A stretch of 64,000 nucleotides of DNA from Cricetulus griseus (Eukaryota; Chordata; Mammalia; Rodentia; Cricetidae). The translations under genes and the position numbers were made by a program. A model generated the notes under the pieces. That model was not told the DNA's origin. It searched no databases and saw only the letters and a list, made by a program, of their open reading frames with translations. The stretch covers positions 61,167,862 through 61,231,861 of the forward strand of contig NC_048604.1 in the NCBI RefSeq assembly GCF_003668045.3, written 5' to 3'. Each line of letters starts with the position of its first letter. The first letter of the stretch is position 1. Positions 25,596 through 35,741 of the stretch are shown piece by piece.

Positions 25596-26139
25596 AATAA
25601 TTTTATTTATTTGTTCATCAGATGGTAGACATTTAGACTTAGTTCATTTCTTGGTAAACATGAATAGTGCTGTACTGATAATGGGTGTAGAGGTGACTCT
25701 GGGGCATACTGATTTAATTTTCTTAGTATTTATATCACAGAGCACACTTGCTGTATCATATGATAGCTTTGATTTTATTTTTAATGTGCCTACATATTGT
25801 TTTCCATTTCGAATGCATAATTCTTTTCATCTCAAACAATGCACAGGTACCCTCTTTGCTCCACATCCAGGCTAGCACCACAATATTTTCCTCTTAGCTA
25901 TTATTGGATGAGATATTATCTAATTGTTGTTTGGATTAGCATTTCTGTGATGAGTAGTGTAACTGATTAGTTTTCCATTCATCTGCTGGTCACTCATATG
26001 TTCTCTTTTGGGAAATGTCCAGTTAGAACTATTGTTTCCTTTTAATTGATTTTTTTTAAACTTTACAATGTAGTTTTTGAAATTCCTGGTGATCTTAATG
26101 TCAACCTTTTGTCAGATAGATACATACAAAATATGTTCT

Positions 26140-26578
26140 CCCCCAGGCTGGTGAAACCCACAGAAACAGCTGACCTGAACAATGGGGAGCTCTTGGTCCC
26201 CAGACTGATAGCTGGGATACCAGACTGATAGCTGGGATCCAGACCCCAGGAAAGTGGGTTTCAGTGAGGAGGCCTCAGAAATCTATGGGACCTCCTGTAG
26301 GTAGTTCAGTACTTATCCCTAGCATAGGTGTGGACTTTGAGAGCCAATTCCACATAGAGGGATACTTCCTGAGCCAAGACACACTGGGGTGGGCCTAGGC
26401 CCTATCCCAAAGGATAGGATAGACTCTGATGACCTCTATGAAAAGTCCCTGAAGAGCAGAAAATATATGTGATAGTTAGGGTTTTAGTTGGGGGGGGGTA
26501 GGGGAGGAGGGGAGGGAGTGAGACCTGGGATTGACATGTAAAACAATCTTGTTTCTAATTAAAATAAGTAAAAGAAAA
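26140..26578 (+). mobile_element. 5'-truncated L1 3' UTR
   Basis: It starts 'aggctggtgaaacccacaga' and ends 'gggattgacatgtaaaac' plus an A-rich tail. The flanks gttctcccc and gctctccca are a likely TSD in the host L1. A 20-bp tandem duplication, cagactgatagctgggatac, lies at 26201-26220 and 26221-26240 with one mismatch. Confidence 0.92.
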
Positions 26579-26754
26579 AAAAGGCTCTCCCACTCTGTAC
26601 GTTATCTCTGCAATCAAGTTTTTTTTTTATAAAGAAACACACAATTTATTTTAGTAATCCTATTTATATATATTTGCATTTGTTTCTTATTTTCTGAGGT
26701 CAGGCATGATACTTCCTTTGCCATTAATTCTAAGTTAGTTTTTCTAAATTATTT

Positions 26755-26835
26755 TTTTCAGATCTGGGATTTGAATTCAAATCCTTGTACATGGTAGGAA
26801 AGCATTCTACCTATTAGTTATGTTCTGAGGCTTTT
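26755..26835 (-). mobile_element. Possible ID/B4-type SINE fragment
   Basis: 'gggatttgaattcaaatcct', 'tacatggtaggaaagcattc' and 'tacctattagttatg' resemble the antisense tRNA-derived part of ID/B4 SINEs (B-box 'gggattgaac' and 'gctaggcaagc' equivalents). Strongly diverged. Confidence 0.45.
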
Positions 26836-27200
26836 AAGCTGACTTTTGCACCTATTCAAAGATCTAATTGCATCCTTCTGCATGGAGAGACTAAATTTCT
26901 CCAGCATTATCTTTTTAAAAAACTATCTTTTCTCCAATGAATGCTCTTGGAACCTGTGTTGTAAGTCAGTTGACTGAATATGTGTGGTTTTATGAAGAAA
27001 CAGTTTTCTGTCTTGCTGATCACTATTTTTATGCCAATCCCATGATGTTTTGGGAATTTCATATTTCAAATATATTTTCATAGTAGTTATAGTATCATGA
27101 TTATTCTTTCTTTATATTTTTGTGTTCGCAGTGTCTTTAGATATCTATACATTTATATGCCATATATATTTTCAAAAAAGAAAAAATAATTGTTGTAACT

Positions 27201-27381
27201 TTTATTAGCTAATTTTTTGTTATTGTAATAAAAATGCCATGAACAAAAACAACTTACAGGAAAAAGTGGTTTATTGTGGTTTACAGATGGACAAAATATG
27301 TCATTTTGGGAAGGCATGACAGCAGGCAGAGAATACATGGTATACAGGACCAGATTATATTTTCATCCACATATATGAAAC

Positions 27382-27441
<60 letters not shown>

Positions 27442-27588
27442 ACCAGGAAATGGAGCAAGACTAGGAACTCTCAAAGCTATATGCCAGTGATATACTTTCT
27501 CCAGCAAAGCTTCATCTCTTCAACAAACGGAGAATGTATTAATAATGTAACAATCTAAGGAGAACATGTCTCAATCACCACCATCACA
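27201..27588 (-). mobile_element. MaLR (ORR1-like) LTR with GA expansion
   Basis: Antisense blocks 'atgccatgaacaaaaacaac', 'ggaaggcatgacagcaggca', 'aatggagcaagactagg' and 'actttctccagcaaagcttc', ending in 'accaccatcaca', the reverse complement of a tgtgatggtggt-type LTR start. The internal GA run has expanded to a microsatellite. Confidence 0.8.
27381..27437. repeat. (GA)n microsatellite
   Basis: About 27 nearly pure ga units inside the MaLR LTR. It reads as an RERERE peptide in an open frame that is not a gene. Confidence 0.97.
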
Positions 27589-27603
27589 GAAACTGATTAC
27601 TAA

Positions 27604-27863
27604 ATACTAAATATTAACACAATAAGGTCTAGGGTGACACTAAAGTTATAGTAAATGCATTTTACAAAATTTAACAACTATTGTAGTTAAAAATCCAATT
27701 AATTAGGAATAGAAGAGACTATAACAGAGCAAATACAAAAGTATAATACTAACAATATAAAGACTAAATGTTTATAAATATTATATTTGAATTGATAATA
27801 ATTTAAAACATCCTACATTAAAAATAATATTTTTTCATGAAAATAAATGAACTATGTACTTTT
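27604..27863. other. Unrecognised AT-rich DNA
   Basis: Nothing recognised between the MaLR LTR and the next B1. Confidence 0.5.
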
Positions 27864-27878
27864 AAAACTTTACAATCC

Positions 27879-28026
27879 AGGCCCGACATTGTGGTGCATG
27901 CCTTTAATCCTAGCACTCAGGAGGCAGAGGCAGGCAGATCTCTGCCAGCCTGGTCTACAGAGTGAGTGGCAAGGCAGCCTCCAAAGCAATACAGAGAAAC
28001 CCTGTCTCAAAAAAACAAAAAAAAAC
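27879..28026 (+). mobile_element. B1 SINE with internal deletion
   Basis: B1 head, 'cctttaatcctagcactcag' and tail present, but the sequence jumps from 'gatctctg' to 'ccagcctggtctacag', so about 11 bp around the tgagttcgag motif are missing. Likely TSD: aaaactttacaat (27864-27876) and aaaactctacatt (28027-28039). Confidence 0.93.
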
Positions 28027-28039
28027 AAAACTCTACATT

Positions 28040-28602
28040 TCAGTTCTTCCATACTGTTCTTCCATCACATGAGAACACACATTGTATATTCATTCTCATA
28101 CTACCAGTAAATATTGTACTAGAAAGTCTAGCTCATGGAATAATGAAAAGTAAATATATAATAGGCATATAAACTAGAAATCCAGAAATAAACCTTATCT
28201 GTAGATCATATTTAATCTACAAAGTTATTTACATATCTGCATAGTAGTCTACAAACAATGTATAGATTTTTAAATGTATATATTTAATAAGAACAATTTT
28301 AAATTTATATATTTTGATAAGAACATCATTTAACCAATACATATTTACATTTTCTCTTCTTGCTGTAAGAACACTTAATATTTTCATATATATGCTAGGT
28401 ACTAGAGAAGAAAACAGGGTATCAGTCTTTGTAACTCCATGGCAATTGTTATCCAGTAGTTGAAGAGGAAGAGTAGTTTCCCGAGGCTTTAAAATAAAGT
28501 ATTATTATTGGTTTCTTTCTAGGCTGTTACTAAGCAAAAGTGCTTCATATAGTCAGTGAAGTTTCAATAGTTCTGACTGCTGCTTCTTATAGGAACTTCT
28601 AT
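28040..28602. other. Unrecognised AT-rich DNA
   Basis: No family assigned. Confidence 0.5.
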
Positions 28603-28607
28603 ATAAT

Positions 28608-29006
28608 TTTTAGCTATGCTTATTTTTGTTGTGGTGAAATAACATGACCAAAAGCAACTTGGGGAAAGAACGTGTTTATGTGGCTTATTCTGCCACATCA
28701 CTTCTTGTTGAAGGACATGAGGACAGGAACAGAATCAGGAAAGGAACCTGTACACAGGAGCTGATGTAGAGGCCATGGAGGGGGGCTGCTTAATGACTTG
28801 CTCCTCATGGTTCACTCAGCATGCTTTCTTTTAGAACCCAGGACCACCAGCCTAGAGTGGTATCTTCTACATGTTCTGTGCACTCCCACATCAATTACTA
28901 ATTAAGAAAATACCCTATGGGCTTATGTAACAGATCAGTTTTATACAGGCATTTTCTCTCAGATGATTATAGCATGTGTCAAATTGATATAAAACTAGCC
29001 AGCACA
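28608..29006 (-). mobile_element. MaLR-like solo LTR
   Basis: The reverse complement starts tgtgctggctagtttta, contains 'tcaatttgacacatgc' and 'ttaattagtaattgatgtgg', and ends near 'ttttggtcatgttatttcac'. A perfect 5-bp TSD, ataat, flanks it at 28603-28607 and 29007-29011. Same family as the plus-strand copy at 19103-19511. Confidence 0.88.
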
Positions 29007-29301
29007 ATAATTGTGAAATAAATTCTGACATCTGAAATTACCTATTATCTATTGTTTCATAATTCACAATTCTCTAAAGTACCTATTTGTTGCTTACTTC
29101 AACCTATTCTTTATAGTAGCTGGTGAGGTTTCTTAGGAATATGTCATAGTAACATATTTTTCCCATGTTCCTACCTTTTCTTTCTTGATTCACCCAAGGC
29201 AATGATAGCCATAAACTGTGCAGCCCAGGTAGCCACAATAATGTTTAGAGAAATAATTTCCTCTGATCCAGTCTTTGGCATAATCTATATGTATACCTAA
29301 C

Positions 29302-29612
29302 TGAGATTCCCAGGAGGTGAATGCCTTGGCAGATTCCATGGCAAGTGAGGGACAAACATACCAGACAGAGCTTACATGGGAAGGAAATTTTGTTGGGAAA
29401 GGAGCTGGGGGAGAAAGGGAGAGAGAGAGAAGAAAGAGATGAAGAAAGAGAAAAGAGAGAGTGGCAGAGACAGAACAGACAGGGATCTGTCAGCCTCCTC
29501 AGGGAGATGGCAGAAAGAGTGGGTGAAGTTTGCCTATTAAAGGGCCAGGGTATTTACCCCTTCCAGGCACGGAGGGGTGAGAAGTGGGGCCAGGTTTGTT
29601 CAGATTACAACA
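29302..29612 (-). mobile_element. Retroviral-type LTR with GA-rich core
   Basis: Sister of 6695-7036: both plus-strand readings start tgaga, share 'gtgagggacaaa' and a purine-rich core, and end gatt(a/c)..aaca. The 134-residue open frame starting at 29321 is mostly translated GA repeat. Confidence 0.55.
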
Positions 29613-31200
29613 TTTGCCTGCCATGGAAACCAACAGGACATTCACATTGCTCCCTATCCGTATTCATATATTTGATGCTCGTGAATGGGCCAGGAACCTC
29701 CCTTTTCCTTGTTGCCCATGGGTGAGCATTTTGAGTCTCATGGTGACCATGGATAACCCTCGACAACTGCCAGGTTTTCATCTACCCAACCACTGGATCA
29801 CTTCAAGGACAGGAGATTCACTTCTCTTTTTTGCCTATCACCCCTGGTAATTTTCCCATGAGCAAGGTTTTCATGTCCTGTACCCTAGCCCTGCCTTCAC
29901 TGAGCAGTTCATTGATTTTCAGACCCACGGGTGTCTCTCTTGGGTCTTGCACCCTAGCACTGCCAGTGAGTGCTGAGTGGCACATTCATTTTTCTGACCT
30001 ATGCTTTTTTTTCTGGGCCTTGTGTCCCTTCTTGGACACGGGTGTCCTTCGGGCTTAACACCCCAGTCCTCATTCTTTTGCCTGAGGAATGACCCTGCCT
30101 GTCACTTTATCTTTCTGCCTCACCCATGGGAAACAAAGATTTTTATAAAAATTTTTGTTTAAATTAAAAACAATCTTATTTTACAAACCAATCCCAGTTG
30201 CCCTTCCCTACTGTCCTCCCATGCCCCCCACCAACTCCCCATCCCACCCAACATCCACTCCGCAAGGTGGGTGATGCCTTCTATGGGGGATCATTAAAGT
30301 CTGTCAAATCATTTGAGGTAGGACACCCACCCACCCCTGGTGTGTCTAGGCTTAGACAGTATCCCTCCATAAAGAATGGGCTCCCAAAACTCATTTGTAC
30401 ACTGCTAATAAATACTGGTTTCACTGCCAGAAGCCCATAGATGGCACAGGCCTCCCAACTCACACCCCCGTTCAGGGGTCTGTTTCGGTCCTATGCTGGT
30501 TCCCCAGCTGTCAGACTGGAGTCCATGAGATTCCCACTTGCTCAGGTCAGCTTTTTCTGTTGGTTTCTGATGGTCTTGATCCCTTTACTCATTACTCCTC
30601 CCTCTCTACAACTGGATTCCAGCAGTTTGGCTCAGTGTTTAGCTGTGAATCTCTGTTTCTGCTTCTATCAGTTACTGGGTGAAGGCTCTAGAATGGCATT
30701 TAAGGTAGTCACCAATCTCATTATAGAGGAAGGGCATTTAAGGTGGCCTCTCCACTATTACTTAGATTGTTAGTTAGGGTCATCCTTGTGGATCCCTGGA
30801 CATTTCCCTAGTGCCAGATTTCGCTTTAACGGTATAATGGCTCCCTCTATTAAGGCATCTCTTTTCTTGTTCTCCTTCTGTGGGAAACAAACTTTATGGG
30901 ACCTTTCTAACCTCTGCCAGCAAATGGGTAAATGGCATCATTTTTTACTAAAGGCAAACACGTACACAGGCGCTATCTTGGCTAGGGGCAACCATGTTAC
31001 CTTGCTGCGGGCCTGCCCACCCCACATGGTTGTTTCTGTGTTGGTGGTGTGTTTCCTTAGTGGCACACCTTGGCTGGACCCCCAAAGGCATCTGGCATCA
31101 CACAAACACCCTATCTACCCTCCCCCACTTACATCAAATCTGCTTTCTTATCACTGGCTGTTTTAAATCTAGTCTGTCTCTGAAAATGTCCTGTTGGTTT
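29613..31200. other. Unclassified retrovirus-like DNA with diverged tandem units
   Basis: Relatively GC-rich for the window. At about 29850-30070 imperfect units of 70-100 bp recur, each with a 'cca(c)gggtgtc'-like start and a 'cctagc(a/c)ctgcc'-like middle. An L1 at 30138-30880 splits the block; its TSD shows the two sides were once joined. Overlapping open frames of 75-126 residues show no family motifs. It could be the remnant of an endogenous retrovirus, given the LTR just upstream. Confidence 0.4.
30138..30880 (-). mobile_element. 5'-truncated L1 3' UTR
   Basis: Antisense L1 end: a tttaaattaaaaacaatctt start, the C-rich stretch, 'tttgaggtaggacaccc' and 'cctctattaaggcatctc' near the truncation. 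A perfect 11-bp TSD, tgggaaacaaa, is present at 30127-30137 and 30881-30891. Confidence 0.95.
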
Positions 31201-31755
31201 GCTACATAGTTTGAATCAGAGATCACACTCTGGTTCTCCCATTCTTCTTACTTTTACCTAGTCCTGTTCAATATATCTGTGTGTCTCTGTACATATGATT
31301 TAAATTTACCTTTATATATGTGAATGTAAGCTAACTATATATCTGTAACTTAAATTCAACTGTGTTGTCTCAAATATTTTTAAATTGGTATATGTCCTTA
31401 TATGGTGATAAAAAATTTATTTTAAATTGGTATATATATTTAAATGATGATAAAAATTTAAGGTTATAATATTTACAGTTAAGTACTTATGTCTTTGCCA
31501 AAGATTCAACACCAAGCTTCTAGAAAATTTAAATAAGTAACAACATATGTCTAATTCCCAGGGAATGGCTATCTCGATTTCTTCCTAAACTCATTAAAAG
31601 GTTTTCACACTAAAGGAGCTTCAATTCAAAATCATTACTTTTAAGGCTAAGCCTGACAGAAATGTAATGTAAAGTCCTAATCTTATGAAAGCTGCCAACC
31701 TATTGTAGACTGTTAAGTCATCTTACAAATGATCGGGCTCTTTAATTATGGTCTA
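31201..31755. other. Unrecognised AT-rich DNA
   Basis: Contains two copies of an 'aaattggtatatg/t' motif near 31382 and 31424 and nothing else of note. Confidence 0.5.
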
Positions 31756-31759
31756 ATAA

Positions 31760-32085
31760 AGAGATGAATGGGCAATTGTTAGGCAGGAAGAAGGATAGGC
31801 TAGGCTAGCAGTCACAGAGAATAAAAATAAAAATCTAGGCTCAAAAAATGAAAAAAGAAGACCAGAGAAGGAGGAGAGAACAAGGGAGACACCAGCCAAA
31901 ATACACAAGAAGCAGTGAAAGTAAGATATACAGAACAATAAAGGTAATAAGCCTTGAGGCAAAATGTAGATAAAGAGAAACAGGTTAATTTAGGTTAAAA
32001 GAGCTAGCCAGAAAAGAGCTAAGCTAGGCTAACCATTCAAAACATATAAGAAGTATCCGTCATGATTTGGGAGCTGGGTGGTGAA
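31760..32085 (+). mobile_element. ERVK-like LTR fragment
   Basis: 'aatgtagataaagagaaaca', 'ttaatttaggttaaaagagc', 'ctaagctaggctaacc' and 'gatttgggagctgggtgg' recall the R-U5 region of common rodent ERVK (RMER-type) LTRs. No TSD could be placed, so the ends are estimates. Confidence 0.5.
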
Positions 32086-32229
32086 CCAAAAGGAAAAAAA
32101 AAAAAAAACTGCTACAGAGAGCATTTTGAAATGTAAAAAGCTTTAAAAGATTTTATGATCAAAATAAGATTAATGCAATACAAGTCTTATGACCCCAGTT
32201 TCTTCAAAGGTGCAGAATTGTTCTTGGAT

Positions 32230-32550
32230 TATGCTTTCATGTCCCTCCCAGTATAGGGGATAGGAGTGAATTTACTTCAGCTTCTTCATTACAGTTGGCT
32301 ATTGTTATTTATTTACATTCCTTTATGGAAAAACATGTTTGTTTTTTGTCACTGCCACATGCAACTAGCCATTGTAATTGTACACCTTATTCAGGTGATC
32401 CTGCTTCACCCTCAGAATATAAATTGATTCTTGGAATAAAGTTAACTTTTGCATGAGTTTTAGCTCTGTTTCATCTATTGGCTCCATTCTTCCAGCTCCC
32501 ACCCCCACTAGAGAGGTACAGAGATTATATCTGCAAAAAGGGGGGAATTT
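32230..32550 (+). mobile_element. Possible LTR fragment and polypurine tract
   Basis: 'cagaatataaattgattctt' followed by 'ggaataaagttaac' looks like a TATA box and polyadenylation signal spaced as in an LTR. Downstream, aaaaaggggggaa at about 32535-32547 resembles a retroviral polypurine tract. No coding sequence. Confidence 0.35.
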
Positions 32551-32699
32551 ACTTCATTGATTTTATTTTCCCATTATTGCTGTCATTTTTATTTCATGGA
32601 AATACACTTTTTTTAAGTGCTCAATCTCTGAATTAACAGCCTTAGCCTCCAGTTTTTAGATTAAAATTGAAGTAATCATATATAGTAAACATATTTATT

Positions 32700-32891
32700 A
32701 TTGACTTTTCATGTATATATCAGTATGTTTTGTTCTTATTAATCTCTTCCACAGTCCTTACCTTTTCATTCTGTTTCCCCACCTCCTCTCAAATACTCCA
32801 CATTCTAGTTTTGCCACATTTGTTCTATCACTTTCTCATCTCTCCTGTTTTACATCTATTATTCCAATCTTATGGTCCCCTTTCTAATTCT

Positions 32892-32925
<34 letters not shown>

Positions 32926-33120
32926 CATGTGTACATACATGCAAGGCTGCATGTTCACACAATCTAGAATTTGTATAAACAATAAAATACTCAATATTTG
33001 TTGTTATTAACCTAATTTATTTCTCTCAACATAATGATTTTCAGTTCTATTTTTCCTGAAATGTCATCTCTGTTTTATTTATGGCTTAATAAAATTCTAT
33101 TTTATAAAATAATAGAAATA
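32700..33120 (-). pseudogene. Old L1 ORF2 tail, antisense
   Basis: 'tttatttctctcaacataat' and 'atggcttaataaaattctat' near 33020-33100 match antisense L1-tail landmarks. A (CA)n tract interrupts it. Confidence 0.5.
32895..32923. repeat. (CA)n microsatellite
   Basis: About 14 pure ac units, then atgcatgt. Confidence 0.97.
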
Positions 33121-34208
33121 ATTGGATATTTCCACTGCACCTGGAGCTTTGTCAATTTTCCTGCCTGTGTCCAAGATTAAGAAGTGAATTTGTCCATGGT
33201 GGTAAAAATAAAAGAAATAATATCTCTGAAGTTTTATCCTTTAAAGTATCCTAAATAAAATGTAGTTGAATATTTTCTATCATGTCTGAAAAAATAATCT
33301 CTCTACTGCATATTTCTACTTATTTGATATATTGATAATACTCATTTTAAAATAATTAAAGACATATATTTATATTATATAATATCATTTTTAAAACAAA
33401 AAGTAGTCTTAATAAGTGTGAGCAGCTAATAAAGCTTTAATGAGAAAATTAATAAAAGCTAAAATGAAGAACATAAACATACTAAGTGCTTAAGGTAACA
33501 GAGATTTTGAGCCATTATTTTAGCTCTGAGAGTCAGGCCAGCCACAGTTAAAGATAAATAAAAGTAGTAGTTTGATAATGGAAACAGAAGCTCACAGGGA
33601 GAAGGAAATATTCTCAGGAACTTAACTTTCAAAGTTTCTTATTGTGTAAATACTTACATAAGGGTCATTGAATGACAGACTATTTAATCAGATTTATTTT
33701 TTATGGAACAGTCTGTGATTTTGGCAAGAGATAATGTATGCCCCAGAAAATGTTGACAAAGCTTCTGGGAAGCAGCCTGTCAGGCATCATGGTACTTGCT
33801 GCATTCTGTAATTTAATACAGAAATTCTCATTTCAACTTCTACTACTTCTGGCTTTGAGAAACATGTCATATTTGTTATGATAATTGTGGGTTTTCTACC
33901 ATTTGTCTTTGATACCTGCACTTTTATAATAGCATCTTTGAAACAATGTCTGCAAAAGTCAACAGTGCACAGCAAATCATATACCGCAGACTAGTTTTAC
34001 ACCATGAAATGTTCCTTGATAAGATGACCTTATGAACAGAACATCCCATTACCATAAGGCTTCAGGTTGAAGTTGTTAGACAGTTGGTTTACATTCATCT
34101 CAGATATTTCATTATAACCCTAGTAAGTGAAAAACTTCTAGAAAGTGGACAGTTTCTAGTTTGCAGAAACTATTACTTGTAGCATGACTGTCTTTATTCC
34201 AGGATATT
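33121..34208. other. Unrecognised non-coding DNA
   Basis: No repeat or exon recognised. It contains one 62-residue open frame without motifs. Confidence 0.5.
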
Positions 34209-34222
34209 AAAAATTGCCTGGA

Positions 34223-34380
34223 GCCGGGCGGTGGTGGTGCATGCCTTTAATCCCAGCACTCGGCAGGCAGAGGCAGGCGGATCTCTGTGAGTTCGAGACC
34301 AGCCTGGTCTACAAGAGCTAGTTCCAGGACAGCCTCCAAAGCCACAGAGAAACCCTGTCTCGAAAAAACCAAAAAAAAAA
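34223..34380 (+). mobile_element. B1 SINE (young-looking)
   Basis: The best preserved B1 of the window: gccgggcggtggtgg head, 'cctttaatcccagcactcgg', gtgagttcgagaccagc, 'ctgtctcgaaaaaacc' and an A tail. TSD: aaaaattgcctgga (34209-34222) and aaaaatgcctgga (34381-34393). It retains several CpGs. Confidence 0.98.
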
Positions 34381-34499
34381 AAAAATGCCTGGAAACTCCA
34401 TATATATTCTGAACAGTTCCTGAGTAAAAAGACTCAGAGACACCTGAACTTGAATTGGCATGAATGACTCCTGCCTGAAGACTAGATTTCATGCTATCA

Positions 34500-35741
34500 G
34501 AAGATGCCATGCAAACTTCAAAGGGAGGGAGGATCTATTTTCTTTCTTCTGCATGCTGAAATCCAGCTATGCCAGCACAGTTTGTTAAATATGCTTTCTT
34601 TTTTCCATTGCATAATTTGGCTTCTTTGTAAAAAAAATAATCAGGTGTTCATAGCCATGTCAATTTACATCTGGGTCTTCTATTTGATTACATTGTTCCA
34701 CCTACCTTTTTATGCCACTACCATGCTGTTTTTATTACAATATCTCTGTAGTAGAGCTTGAGATCAAAGATGGTGATACTTCCACTAGTTCTTTTATTGT
34801 ACAGGAGAGTTTTAGAGATGCTGGATATTTTGTTTTCCCATATGAAGTTGAGTATTGTTCTTTCAAGTTCTGGAAAGAATTGTATTGAAATTTTGATGGG
34901 GATTGCATTAAATCTGTAGATTTCTTTTGGTAAGATGGACATTCTTACTATCTTAATCCTACCAATTCAAGAGCATGGGAGATCTTTCCATCTTCTCATA
35001 TCTTCTCCAATTTCTTTCTTCAAATACTTGAATTTTTGACATACAGGTCTTTCACTTGCTTGATTAGAGTTAAACCAAGATATTTTATATTATTTTATGG
35101 CTATTGTAAAGAATACTGACTCCCTGATTTCTTTCTTAGCCCATTTATCATTTGCATATGAGAGGGCTACTATTTTTTGAGTTAATCTTGTATCCAGACA
35201 CTTTACTAAGGTGTTTATCAGCTGTAGAAGTTACTTGATAGAATTTTTGGATCACTTATATATGTTGTCATGTCATCTTCAAATACTGATACTTTGACTT
35301 CTTTTCAAATTTGTATCCTCCTGAGCTTTGTTTGTTGCCTTATTTCTCTAGCTAGAAATTTGAGTACTATATTGAATAAATATGAAGATAGTGGAAAGTC
35401 TTGACTTGTTCCTCATTTTAATAGAATTGCTTTGAGTTTCTCTCCATTTTATTTGATGTCAGCTGTCAGCTTTCTGTATATTGCTTTTTATTATATGTAG
35501 GTATGTTCCTTGTATTCCTGATCCCTCCAAGACTTTTATCATGAAGGGGTATTAGAATTTTGCTAAAGCATTTTTCTGCATCTAATTAGATGATCATGTG
35601 CTTGTTTCTCTATTTGGTTTATATGATGCATTATATTGACATATTTTTCTATCTTGCATAATCCCGGCATCTGTGGGATGAAGCCCACTTGATCATAGAG
35701 CATGAGCTTCTTGATGTCTTATTAGATTCAGTTTGTAAGTA
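34500..35741 (-). pseudogene. L1 ORF2 reverse transcriptase remnant
   Basis: Antisense ORF2. An open stretch at 34718-34942 carries LPKEIYRFNAIPIK and LERTILNFIWENK, diagnostic for the region after the RT palm. At 35272-35283 the reverse complement reads FEDD in place of the catalytic FADD, so the two aspartates remain but the alanine is changed. Stops and frameshifts separate the pieces. The right edge is cut by a second L1 whose 3' end starts at 35742. Confidence 0.93.

Larger units (their letters stand above)
24785..26640 (-). pseudogene. Old L1 ORF2 tail, antisense, three times interrupted
   Basis: Pieces at 24785-24982, about 25596-26137 and 26580-26640 follow antisense L1 order, including 'gtatcatatgatagctttga' near 25754 and 'ccttttgtcagatagatac' near 26105. 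Guests are a MaLR LTR (24983), an L1 3' UTR-like piece (about 25330-25595) and a younger L1 end (26140). The open frames here are shadows. Confidence 0.65.

Noticed and set aside
29321..29725. 134-residue plus-strand open frame
   Set aside because: Low-complexity RE-rich translation of a GA-rich LTR running into unrelated sequence.
30786..31166. 126-residue plus-strand open frame near retrovirus-like DNA
   Set aside because: Starts inside antisense L1 3' UTR and crosses the L1 TSD; no domain recognised.
32895..32978. His/Thr-repeat peptide
   Set aside because: Translation of a (CA)n microsatellite.
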